Positions 23,803-29,305 of a DNA stretch of 31,593 nt are shown in pieces. Below the pieces are notes generated by a model. That model was not told the origin of the DNA. It was given only the letters and a program-made list of their open reading frames with translations, and ran no database searches. Each line of letters begins with the position of its first letter. The stretch's first letter is position 1. The translations under genes and the position numbers were made by a program. The DNA comes from a virus: positions 1 to 31,593 of IMG/VR virus record IMGVR_UViG_3300033153_006933. One strand, given 5' to 3'.

Positions 23803-25134
23803 TTAAATAAACGATTGTGGATTGCGACTTTTCGACCTCTTTTTTAATTCTTCTTTTAATTTATTTGGTTGCTGTGGAACCCCTGGGTTTAACCCCCAAA
23901 CTGCTAGTGCTAGACTGTCCACACAGTCATCGTGATAGCCTTGAGGAGCCCCATATTGAATATTTCTTAATCTTATCCCTGTTTTCTCATTCAAATACTT
24001 GTATTCAAAGGCTTTTAACTCATCTATTAGAACACCCTCGTTTGGTATCTTAATATACTTTTCCTCTGTATAAACTATTAAATTACCTATTAACTCTTCT
24101 TTTGCCTTGCCACTAAAGGTGAAATCCTCTACAAATATCCCCGATACCCTTAAATCTTCATAGATTGGCTTTCCTACCCCAGTAGCGTCTATTATTACTC
24201 TGGCATTGTTATATCTCTGGGCTTTGGCTATTATCTGCTTCTTTTGAAGGGGGTAATCCCTACCTTTAAACCTGTCTATATGAACTACCTTCTTAGTAGT
24301 GGTGTCTATTACCGTCATTACTGTGTAATCTTGTTCTTCTGCCAAGTCAATCCCTATAACATAGAAGTGTCCTGAAACAACATCTTGGTATAGTTCATCT
24401 TTTGGCACCACTATGTCATCTATGTTTCTAAATACAACCCCCGAATCTGACACAAACTCTGCCATATACTCCTGTCTAAATAGCAATTCTGGGGTATCTT
24501 TTCTAATTATCTCTAGTTCTTCTGGTGTAGTTTCTACTCCATCAGTAGATTTGAATCTAAAGGCTGCGTTCTGGTCTTTTAAGATAGCAAACTTCTTCTG
24601 ATACCAGTTCTTCCCACGAGGGGTACTAATATAATATGTTTTACCCTTTTTGGTAGCAGAAGCGGTAATTGGTCTTAAATACTGGTGATAAACTTTCTCT
24701 GGGATTAAAGCGGCTTCATCTATTACAGCTAAATCTACTCTTTCCCCCAGCATTCCCAAAGGTTCTGTGGTAGATTTACATTGTACCCAGACACTTTCCG
24801 ATAGTTTAATCTGTGGCTGGGGTCTTGAACTAACATATTGTCCAAACCTCTTATCGTATAATATTAAAAACTTAACCACATAATTAAAGACCTTTTCACA
24901 TAAAGTATAAGAAGGTGCTACTATAAATATCTTTACTGACTCTCTTTTACCCTTTTTTAGGTCATTTATCCCCTCTAGGAACTCCTTAACTACCAGATAG
25001 CCCATTAGCATTGATTTACCCCAACCACGTCCAGCACAGACGATTACCTCTCTTTTCTTACAGTTGATTACGTCCTCTTGACCCCCTCCGTGGGGGTGCC
25101 ACTTAATCTTATCTTGTAAAAGGGAATGTTTCAT
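23803..25134 (-). CDS. terL: Terminase large subunit
   Basis: The 443-aa DNA-packaging motor has Walker A GRGWGKS at about 35-41, Walker B LAVIDEA at about 135-141 with catalytic Glu, and a coupling motif STPRG at about 170-174. The RNase H-like nuclease domain follows, with GIDLAEEQDY (Asp about 263), IIDATGVGKP (Asp about 316) and HDDCVDSLAL (acidic residues about 402-406). All catalytic elements are intact and the length is normal. It cuts concatemers and pumps DNA into the portal. The start overlaps the upstream deacetylase stop as ATGA; the small subunit is four genes upstream. Confidence 0.96.
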   Translation of the reverse strand: MKHSLLQDKIKWHPHGGGQEDVINCKKREVIVCAGRGWGKSMLMGYLVVKEFLEGINDLKKGKRESVKIFIVAPSYTLCEKVFNYVVKFLILYDKRFGQYVSSRPQPQIKLSESVWVQCKSTTEPLGMLGERVDLAVIDEAALIPEKVYHQYLRPITASATKKGKTYYISTPRGKNWYQKKFAILKDQNAAFRFKSTDGVETTPEELEIIRKDTPELLFRQEYMAEFVSDSGVVFRNIDDIVVPKDELYQDVVSGHFYVIGIDLAEEQDYTVMTVIDTTTKKVVHIDRFKGRDYPLQKKQIIAKAQRYNNARVIIDATGVGKPIYEDLRVSGIFVEDFTFSGKAKEELIGNLIVYTEEKYIKIPNEGVLIDELKAFEYKYLNEKTGIRLRNIQYGAPQGYHDDCVDSLALAVWGLNPGVPQQPNKLKEELKKRSKSRNPQSFI

Positions 25135-25745
25135 ACTACATTTAATATACTATTATTAAGCATCATTACTACTTCTAGGTCCCACGGGTCTTCACTAAAA
25201 CCCCTCTGAGAGGTCCTACAACCCTCGTAGCCGAGCTTTTTAGCTATTTCCGTATCAAACCTCCTACCCCCTGGCAAACTAAGGTATTTCGGTCTTCTGC
25301 CTATTTTTTTCTCTATAAGGTCAGCTGAAGTCTTTAGCTCGTATATTATGTCCTTTTCACTCAACTCATCTAGCGGAGTATGGCTATGAGTATGACTTTC
25401 TATTGTATTCCCGAACCTAGCCATTTCTTTCAACTGTTTCCAACTACAATATCCTCTGGTTCCTATTTTCTTAGTAGGTACAAAGAAACTTGCCTTTATC
25501 CCGTATCTCTTCATTATTGGAAAGGCTATTTCATAATTATCTATTTTCCCGTCATCAAAAGTAATCGCCACTCCTTTCTTCTTACCAATGTCCTCTATCA
25601 TAATATTCTCCATTACCCTCCTCATATCTTCAAAGAACAAACTCTCCTTTCGGTAGTATAGAAACGGGGCACCCTCGTAACTTCTTCTGTAAAGGTTCTC
25701 GTTCACATCTTCGTCTTTTATTATATGGTGATAAAGCAAAATCAT
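25131..25745 (-). CDS. NodB-type polysaccharide deacetylase
   Basis: I choose ATG 25745 (MILLYHHIIKDEDVNE), which overlaps the upstream TGA; an upstream TTG at 25760 is possible. The 204-aa protein has the NodB motifs: TFDDG at about 62-66, SHTHSH at about 117-122 (zinc His pair) and LPGGRR at about 157-162. Such enzymes remove N-acetyl groups from GlcNAc-type polymers. There is no signal peptide, so it would act in the cytoplasm or on a virion. It is out of place among packaging genes, between the small and large terminase genes. It could modify a host glycan or a phage glycoconjugate. Confidence 0.85.
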   Translation of the reverse strand: MILLYHHIIKDEDVNENLYRRSYEGAPFLYYRKESLFFEDMRRVMENIMIEDIGKKKGVAITFDDGKIDNYEIAFPIMKRYGIKASFFVPTKKIGTRGYCSWKQLKEMARFGNTIESHTHSHTPLDELSEKDIIYELKTSADLIEKKIGRRPKYLSLPGGRRFDTEIAKKLGYEGCRTSQRGFSEDPWDLEVVMMLNNSILNVV

Positions 25746-26128
25746 TTCTTCATTAGCCAACTACTACTTTGTATCTTATCTCCCTCAAATACCATTTGGA
25801 TACCATTCTTCTCACAGACCTCTATTTCGGGGATATTATCAGAAGTCCTATCTCCTCCGTTACAAAATATATCAGGCTTCAATCTCTCCAACGTCTTACA
25901 GACTGTCCTATCTTCATCTACACTTCGGATTACCTCCTTTACTCCTTTTAGGCTTTTAAGGACCTTGGCTCTTTCCCGTAGCGGCATTATGACCCTACCA
26001 TATTTCAAGACCTGCTGAACATCATTGTTTAAGATAATATACACCTCTCCCATTCTGGCGGCATTCTGGATATACTCAATATGTCCAACGTGTAACCAGA
26101 TGAAGTAACCACTTATAGCTATTATCAT
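25742..26128 (-). CDS. Nucleotidyltransferase, diverged HxGH type
   Basis: The 128-aa protein has the fold signature SGYFIWLHVGHIEYIQ at about 6-21, where HVGH replaces HIGH and the usual FD is lost. It also has PLRERAKVLKSL at about 49-60, matching RERxxxL. CNGGDRTSDNIPEIE near 89-103 is like RfaE-C domain proteins, and SSSWLMKK forms the end in place of ISTT. It resembles ADP- or CDP-sugar synthase domains. Diverged from the copy at 16127-16513 but similar in size. It sits directly before the deacetylase with ATGA overlap. Confidence 0.78.
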   Translation of the reverse strand: MIIAISGYFIWLHVGHIEYIQNAARMGEVYIILNNDVQQVLKYGRVIMPLRERAKVLKSLKGVKEVIRSVDEDRTVCKTLERLKPDIFCNGGDRTSDNIPEIEVCEKNGIQMVFEGDKIQSSSWLMKK

Positions 26129-26409
26129 ATCAAGACATGTTTACAGTTCTCATCGCACATTGCCTCGCAATACTTCTTACAATGTTCCCCGTGGGTAGAA
26201 CAGAAATACATATCACCACCTTTACTATCTTTTTCCTCTATAACCTTAAATTTATCCGTTGGAACGCTAACTCGCGGAACGCTAACTTTAGCGTCCGTTG
26301 GAACGCTAACTCCCTTCTCTTGGAACGCTAACTTTCTACATTTATCAGAACAGTACTTAGCTGTTTTCCTTTCACTTATAAACTCTTTTTTACATTGAAT
26401 ACAGTTCAT
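26125..26409 (-). CDS. Zinc-finger protein with internal VSVP repeats
   Basis: The 94-aa protein starts MNCIQCKKEF and continues CxxC-x13-15-CSDKC, a treble-clef-like site (about 3-25). A C-terminal Cys/His-rich part follows (CSTHGEHCKKYCEAMCDENC, about 70-89). Between them lies VSVP repeated three times. These repeats come from 12-bp DNA repeats that also occur in another frame (see the repeat entry). The stop overlaps the next ATG. The N-terminal finger resembles DNA-binding fingers; its role next to terminase genes is unknown. Confidence 0.68.
   Translation of the reverse strand: MNCIQCKKEFISERKTAKYCSDKCRKLAFQEKGVSVPTDAKVSVPRVSVPTDKFKVIEEKDSKGGDMYFCSTHGEHCKKYCEAMCDENCKHVLI
26261..26333. 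repeat. Four copies of 12-bp repeat GGAACGCTAACT
   Basis: Exact copies start at 26261, 26276, 26300 and 26322. A near-inverted copy, TTAGCGTCC at 26288-26296, makes a palindrome with the second copy. Copies 1-3 are read in the gene as V-S-V-P, but copy 4 is read in another frame as K-L-A-F. The repeat is therefore maintained at DNA or RNA level rather than for the peptide. Confidence 0.75.
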
Positions 26410-26728
26410 AATGTTTTATTTCACTTTATACTATGGGGGTGATAAATACATATAATTAAACTTCTTGAACTTGCCTTCCCCTCCCCCCTTTATGTGTAAA
26501 ACATACTCTTTTATGTGTAATTCATTCTCTTTCATTCGTCTTTATGTGTTTGTGTGTGTGAGATAGATTAGCACACTAATAGAAACTTTCACATATAGAT
26601 TAGCACACTAATAGCACACTAACTACAATTTTGAGATAGATATACTTATATCCTTTTGACCCTTCGGGGGTGATACATACTACTACTTCCATATAGTTAA
26701 GCTCTTAAAAGGGCTTAGAATGGCTTGT
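26410..26728. other. 319-bp non-coding gap after terS with repeats
   Basis: No gene is seen on either strand. It holds three copies of TTTATGTGT (26489, 26510, 26541), a 20-bp direct repeat described separately, and two related blocks starting GGGGGTGATA (about 26435 and 26666) that bracket the gap. A short imperfect hairpin lies near 26698-26719, just after the terS stop. The leftward transcript crosses this gap; a packaging or regulatory site is possible. Confidence 0.6.
26563..26623. repeat. Iteron-like repeats with TTAGCACACTAA core
   Basis: The 20-bp unit ATAGATTAGCACACTAATAG occurs exactly at 26563-26582 and 26595-26614. A partial third copy, TAGCACACTAA, runs from 26612. The core TTAG-CACA-CTAA has inverted ends. 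The 32-bp spacing is about three helical turns, suiting a protein bound on one face. It lies between terS and the zinc-finger gene. Confidence 0.65.
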
Positions 26729-27073
26729 TTATTCACTATCCCGCGCAATTGTATCAAATAACCCCAAAACCTTGCTCTTCTGAGCTGGGTACAAATCCTT
26801 TAGTTTAAGTAACATATCAATAGCCTGAAGTTTAGTTCTTTTATCTTCGTTATTAAAAGCTATGTCGTTTATTTCTGTTATCAAATCTTCATCATCTATT
26901 ATGCTAGCTAAGAGAGATTGAAAACCCTTGCTTTTAGTAAGGTTAGATGGATTCTTTGCTGTTGCTTCTGAATAACCCGCGTCTTTCATTCCTTTAGATA
27001 TATTTCCACGATTTTCAATGATGTTCTTAAAAGAGTTCTCTTGTTTTAGAGTTGGTTTTGTTTTGTATTTCAT
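26729..27073 (-). CDS. terS: Terminase small subunit
   Basis: The 114-aa protein has a helix-turn-helix-like N-terminal half. RGNISKGMKDAGYSEATAKN (about 23-42) is followed by PSNLTKSKGFQSLL, a pattern I know from phage small terminase subunits, where GYS-x-ATA-x-NP recurs. The C-terminal helices (EDKRTKLQAIDMLLKLKDLYP) would form the ring oligomer. It would recognise the packaging start site and recruit the large subunit. It is the first gene of the leftward operon, with a promoter almost abutting its ATG. Confidence 0.82.
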   Translation of the reverse strand: MKYKTKPTLKQENSFKNIIENRGNISKGMKDAGYSEATAKNPSNLTKSKGFQSLLASIIDDEDLITEINDIAFNNEDKRTKLQAIDMLLKLKDLYPAQKSKVLGLFDTIARDSE

Positions 27074-27082
27074 TGTTTTTGA

Positions 27083-27111
27083 ATACTAGCATACTTGGGT
27101 TTAGTTGTCAA
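27083..27111 (-). promoter_or_regulatory. Sigma70-type promoter for the leftward head operon
   Basis: On the minus strand, TTGACA (27111-27106) and TAGTAT (27088-27083) are separated by exactly 17 bp. The ATG of terS starts only 10 bp after the -10 box, so the predicted transcript would have a leader of about 2-4 nt or none. Confidence 0.8.
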
Positions 27112-27137
27112 TAATAATAACTTTAACCCCGAAATAG

Positions 27138-27146
27138 TTATCCACA
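27138..27146 (+). other. Perfect DnaA box TTATCCACA
   Basis: One exact match to the consensus DnaA box lies between the two divergent promoters. A single box is weak evidence for an origin, but the position in the intergenic hub, with AT-rich flanks, makes a replication or regulatory role worth testing. Confidence 0.4.
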
Positions 27147-27156
27147 GCTAGGGGTA

Positions 27157-27185
27157 TTGACATTGATGTTGGCCTGTGATAGTAT
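27157..27185 (+). promoter_or_regulatory. Sigma70-type promoter for the rightward small-gene block
   Basis: TTGACA (27157-27162), a 17-bp spacer and TAGTAT (27180-27185) match the leftward promoter in both boxes and spacing. Further TTGAC elements lie at 27243 and 27253 without a good -10 box. Transcription would run through the long hairpin at 27315-27376 into the first small gene, giving a leader of about 220 nt. Confidence 0.78.
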
Positions 27186-27314
27186 TAAGACATAGAGAGT
27201 ACATTATAAACATTTGAAGCAGTCGCCTTAATACTAATGACATTGACAGACATTGACTACATATTGAGGTTTTTATATCCCCGCGTAAGACATACATTTA
27301 TAAGTCGGTGGAAC

Positions 27315-27376
27315 ATAAACCCTTTAAGCAGTCGTCCTAATTGTCAATGGTTGGGGCGACTACTTGAGGGGTTTAT
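27315..27376 (+). ncRNA. Long leader hairpin, about 23-bp stem
   Basis: The arm 27315-27337 pairs with 27354-27376: ATAAACCC with GGGTTTAT, TTT with GAG, and AAGCAGTCGTCC with GGGCGACTACTT, leaving one C.A mismatch and a 16-nt loop. A near-copy of the 5' arm lies at 27206-27234 (ATAAACATTTGAAGCAGTCG), which could compete for the same 3' arm. No U-run follows, so it is unlikely to be a terminator. It may be a processing site, attenuator or part of a structured RNA. Confidence 0.7.
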
Positions 27377-27412
27377 TATTTAACCGCTTCTATATGGAGA
27401 AGTACATTTAAA

Positions 27413-27592
27413 ATGAAATATAGATTTCACACAAAACTATTTATAGATGTTGAGGGAGAAGACGAGGGAGAGGCTAGAAACAACCTAGTTAACATAATGA
27501 AAGATGATGAACAAGACTTTAAAAACAAGTATCACTCATTTATGATTAGAAAAGGGATAGACGATTACGAAACAATAAAAACAGAAGATTAG
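27413..27592 (+). CDS. Small early-type protein, 59 aa
   Basis: The frame encodes MKYRFHTKLFIDVEGEDEGE and ends YETIKTED. The pattern is a beta strand, then an acidic E-x-x-GEA helix start (VEGEDEGEARNNLVNIM), seen in many small phage proteins of unknown role. TGGAGAAG upstream (GGAG at 27396-27399) is a plausible though distant ribosome-binding site. First gene of the rightward block, behind a long leader hairpin. Confidence 0.65.
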   Translation: MKYRFHTKLFIDVEGEDEGEARNNLVNIMKDDEQDFKNKYHSFMIRKGIDDYETIKTED

Positions 27593-27603
27593 TAGTTTTA
27601 TAT

Positions 27604-27642
27604 CCTCTCTTGAATAAGCACCATATTGCTATTTGAGGGAGG
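27604..27642 (+). ncRNA. Intergenic hairpin before the second small gene
   Basis: CCTCTCTTGAATAAGCA (27604-27620) pairs with TGCTATTTGAGGGAGG (27627-27642) through 16 bp, including G.U pairs and one bulged A, around the loop CCATAT. The 3' arm contains a purine-rich GAGGGAGG. A second, small hairpin CCCCC-AGAGT-GGGGG (27661-27675) sits right at the ribosome-binding region of the next gene. Confidence 0.65.
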
Positions 27643-27683
27643 TCATAAGATTATTAATAACCCCCAGAGTGGGGGAAAAGAAT

Positions 27684-27860
27684 ATGGCTAAATTAACCAT
27701 TGCTACGGCACATAGTGAGAACTATAAAAGGGATAAAGGGAAAAGGATTGAGATTGAGCTACAAGGAGGAAGTCCTTATTTCCAATACATTTGGATAGAT
27801 GATGTCCTCTACACCATAACTAAGACCACAAGAGGAGTAAACATTAAGAGATTGAAATAG
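27684..27860 (+). CDS. Small early-type protein, 58 aa
   Basis: The start ATG 27684 is chosen because GGGGGAAAAG lies just upstream; an in-frame TTG at 27633 would lie inside the preceding hairpin. The product begins MAKLTIATAHSENYKRDKGK and is beta-rich, with YFQYIWIDDVLYTITKTTRG near the end. Basic C-terminus. No family recognised. The ribosome-binding G-run is paired in a five-bp hairpin with CCCCC, suggesting translational control. Confidence 0.68.
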   Translation: MAKLTIATAHSENYKRDKGKRIEIELQGGSPYFQYIWIDDVLYTITKTTRGVNIKRLK

Positions 27861-27863
27861 TCC

Positions 27864-27904
27864 CTTGTTAAGAGTTATCAACTTGTTGGTAGCTCTTATA
27901 CAAG
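27864..27904 (+). ncRNA. Intergenic hairpin before the third small gene
   Basis: CTTGTTAAGAGTTATC (27864-27879) pairs with GGTAGCTCTTATACAAG (27888-27904) through 16 bp with one bulged base and two G.U pairs; the loop is AACTTGTT. The ribosome-binding site AGGAG follows directly after the stem. Confidence 0.68.
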
Positions 27905-27910
27905 AGGAGT

Positions 27911-27931
27911 ATGAGTAACCCCGTTCATTAA
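27911..27931 (+). CDS. Possible leader mini-ORF (6 codons)
   Basis: ATG AGT AAC CCC GTT CAT TAA (MSNPVH) has a strong AGGAG site five bases or fewer upstream and stops two bases before the ATG of the next gene, which lacks a good site of its own. It may deliver ribosomes to that gene by re-initiation. Could be fortuitous. Confidence 0.35.
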   Translation: MSNPVH

Positions 27932-27933
27932 CA

Positions 27934-28113
27934 ATGAAAAAGGTAAAAGATTTTACAAAAGCAGAAAGACAATTTTACGATTGGATAAGCCAAAATTATT
28001 ATAGCATTCATAGAAGAAACATATATACTGGAAGCGATAAAGGAGAAGAACAAAAATCAACTTTTGTCAATAGAATATTTAAATGGTTTGACATTAAAAA
28101 GAAAACCAAATAG
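27934..28113 (+). CDS. Small basic early-type protein, 59 aa
   Basis: The product begins MKKVKDFTKAERQFYDWISQ and ends with a basic, aromatic tail (FKWFDIKKKTK). It is predicted mostly helical with a Tyr-rich middle (NYYSIHRRNIYTG). The only good ribosome-binding site serves the mini-ORF just upstream, so translation may be coupled. No family recognised; a small host-interaction protein is a possibility without sequence proof. Confidence 0.62.
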   Translation: MKKVKDFTKAERQFYDWISQNYYSIHRRNIYTGSDKGEEQKSTFVNRIFKWFDIKKKTK

Positions 28114-28134
28114 GAAAAGATTATAAACTAATAA

Positions 28135-28163
28135 TCCTCGTTCCAAATACACAGGAACAAGGA
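28135..28163 (+). ncRNA. Hairpin that pairs the ribosome-binding site
   Basis: TCCTCGTTCC (28135-28144) pairs with GGAACAAGGA (28154-28163), 9 of 10 bases, around a 9-nt loop. The 3' arm contains the AAGGA Shine-Dalgarno site of the gene starting at 28171, so folding would hide it. Confidence 0.65.
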
Positions 28164-28170
28164 AAATAAT

Positions 28171-28350
28171 ATGAAATATGTAATAGAAGATATAGGCAAT
28201 GGTTGGTACGATTTTAAAAACATTCCACAAGGATATGTTAAAATCAACGGCCTTAATTGTGGAGATGATGAAGACGCTATAAAATACGGCCAGAAACTTA
28301 TTGAAAAAGCAGGGATAGAAAACGCAGAGTTAGTTATTGAAGAAGTTTAG
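28171..28350 (+). CDS. Small acidic early-type protein, 59 aa
   Basis: The product begins MKYVIEDIGNGWYDFKNIPQ and ends LVIEEV. A strand-rich first half is followed by an acidic turn (GLNCGDDEDAIKYGQKLIEK) and a helix. The ACAAGGA site at 28157-28163 is one of six of this exact form in the window and lies inside a hairpin. Two other plus-strand genes also encode exactly 59 residues, though the sequences are not similar. No family recognised. Confidence 0.67.
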   Translation: MKYVIEDIGNGWYDFKNIPQGYVKINGLNCGDDEDAIKYGQKLIEKAGIENAELVIEEV

Positions 28351-28401
28351 CTTTTATAGGGTAGTTATATAATACGGGGATATAACTATCTTATTAAGAG
28401 C
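28350..28401 (+). ncRNA. Long intergenic hairpin, about 20 bp
   Basis: The arm 28350-28369 pairs with 28381-28401. Fourteen bp are continuous (28356-28369 with 28381-28394, including the perfect TAGTTATA/TATAACTA), and six more follow after one bulged T. The loop TAATACGGGGA is 11 nt. It begins at the last base of the preceding stop codon. There is no U-tract after it. Confidence 0.7.
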
Positions 28402-28428
28402 TATTATAAATTAAGGAGTAATAAAGGT

Positions 28429-28581
28429 ATGAAAACATACATTGTGAAGCACTATAACCCAAATTATAGTGATAGAGGAGAAATAGAAGTTAAAGCTAAA
28501 AACGAGAAAGAAGCGTATAAAAAGTTTAATGAATCAAGACCCTATGAAATACCCTACAAAGCAACAGAAAAAATTATTTAA
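28429..28581 (+). CDS. Small early-type protein, 50 aa
   Basis: The product begins MKTYIVKHYNPNYSDRGEIE, continues with VKAKNEKEAYKKFNESR and ends in KATEKII. The strand followed by an AKNEKEAYKKF helix is a recurring layout in small phage proteins and is also seen in the product of 29306-29542 (AKDEKSAIARVKKIL). GGAG at 28415-28418 is the ribosome-binding site. The 3' end overlaps the next gene by 38 bp. Confidence 0.65.
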   Translation: MKTYIVKHYNPNYSDRGEIEVKAKNEKEAYKKFNESRPYEIPYKATEKII

Positions 28582-28735
28582 TAAAATAATCAGAGCAAGA
28601 AAAAATAACAATTTAGAGTGTTTTGAGGACCCAGATTTCTGTTATTTACCAGATGAAGGTGGGGGGAGATTTATCGTTAAGAATGAGAAAGATAAAAGAC
28701 GATTAAAAGGATTACTAAAAGAGATTAAGATGTGA
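28544..28735 (+). CDS. Small basic helical protein, 63 aa
   Basis: Start placed at ATG 28544 (MKYPTKQQKKLFNKIIRARK); an earlier in-frame ATG at 28529 would only lengthen the overlap. The product has a basic helix, a central acidic CFEDPDFCYLPDEGGGRF segment and a second basic helix (KDKRRLKGLLKEIK). Overlap with the preceding gene suggests coupling. Helix-turn-helix is conceivable but not evident. Confidence 0.6.
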   Translation: MKYPTKQQKKLFNKIIRARKNNNLECFEDPDFCYLPDEGGGRFIVKNEKDKRRLKGLLKEIKM

Positions 28736-28769
28736 AAAGAGCTATTATAAACTAAGTCGTAATAAACAT

Positions 28770-28880
28770 ATGAAGTTTATTAATAAACACTTTGAGGTTA
28801 TAGTTATGTTGGGTATCCTTTTGACCCTCGCTTGGTTGATAGCGAGGGAGATATTGACAGGAACTAGTCAGTTGTGGTAA
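28770..28880 (+). CDS. Very small membrane protein, 36 aa
   Basis: The product begins MKFINKHFEVIVMLGILLTL, giving one membrane helix (about residues 10-27), and ends TGTSQLW. Its leader (28737-28766) is a 27/30 copy of the leader at 28396-28425. The coding stretch contains a perfect 8-bp inverted repeat (CCCTCGCT/AGCGAGGG, 28825-28848), and the stop codon lies in the loop of another hairpin. Protein or structured RNA could be the selected product. Confidence 0.5.
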   Translation: MKFINKHFEVIVMLGILLTLAWLIAREILTGTSQLW

Positions 28881-28893
28881 CATAATTGACTAG
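28864..28893 (+). ncRNA. Hairpin with GTAA tetraloop at the end of the small-gene block
   Basis: CTAGTCAGTTGTG (28864-28876) pairs with CATAATTGACTAG (28881-28893): 13 continuous bp with two G.U pairs, closed by a GTAA (GNRA) loop that holds the preceding gene's stop codon. ACGGGGATATAA follows, a motif also present in the hairpin region at 28374. Confidence 0.68.
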
Positions 28894-28935
28894 ACGGGGA
28901 TATAAGTGGTGTAATAAATCCTCTTAACCCTCGTC

Positions 28936-29298
28936 TTAATAGAAAAGCTGGTAATTTGCCAGTAAAAAGACCATTCTAGACATACTTTTAGCCCTGTTGG
29001 AAACAACGGGGCTTTTTCTTATACCAATACTAATTGGGGGGGTTTTCTTAAGGTAATTTAGAACCTGTTTTGCTATCCCTTCATCATCTACCCTCATATT
29101 AAGGGTCCTAAACTTTGAACCCTTTGGGTATTGCTTGGTTTTTCTACCATAAATCCACCAAGCTTGGAGTATATAAAAGAAGTATCCGATTGGCTCATAA
29201 ACACGAAAGCTAACCTTTGTTGTTGGCTTGTGCTTCTTAGTTTCCTTCTTGAGGTCGTCTTTAAATTGTTCTACATATCTTTTAACTTCTTTTGTCAT
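28936..29298 (-). CDS. Hypothetical protein, 120 aa
   Basis: The product starts with a charged helix (MTKEVKRYVEQFKDDLKKET), then FRVYEPIGYFFYILQAWWIYG, an aromatic segment too short and broken for a clear membrane span, then a basic beta region. The C-terminal 30 residues are encoded through the rightward terminator at 28990-29018, so their sequence is partly dictated by that hairpin. It is the last gene of the upper leftward block and converges on the rightward block. No family recognised. Confidence 0.55.
   Translation of the reverse strand: MTKEVKRYVEQFKDDLKKETKKHKPTTKVSFRVYEPIGYFFYILQAWWIYGRKTKQYPKGSKFRTLNMRVDDEGIAKQVLNYLKKTPPISIGIRKSPVVSNRAKSMSRMVFLLANYQLFY
28990..29018 (+). terminator. 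Intrinsic terminator for the rightward block
   Basis: AGCCCTGTTG (28990-28999) pairs with CAACGGGGCT (29004-29013): 10 bp with one G.T, loop GAAA, followed by a T-run. It is oriented to stop plus-strand transcripts and lies inside the 3' end of the convergent gene. Confidence 0.88.
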
Positions 29299-29305
29299 AC
29301 TAATA

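Noticed and set aside
26563-26623. CRISPR-like array
   Set aside because: Only two full repeats and a partial third; the spacers are 12 bp or overlapping and there are no cas genes.
26432-26708. Insertion sequence ends (GGGGGTGATA blocks)
   Set aside because: The blocks are direct rather than inverted, only partly alike, and enclose no transposase.
27633-27683. TTG start extending the 58-aa protein
   Set aside because: It lies inside the 3' arm of the preceding hairpin, while ATG 27684 has a close purine-rich site.
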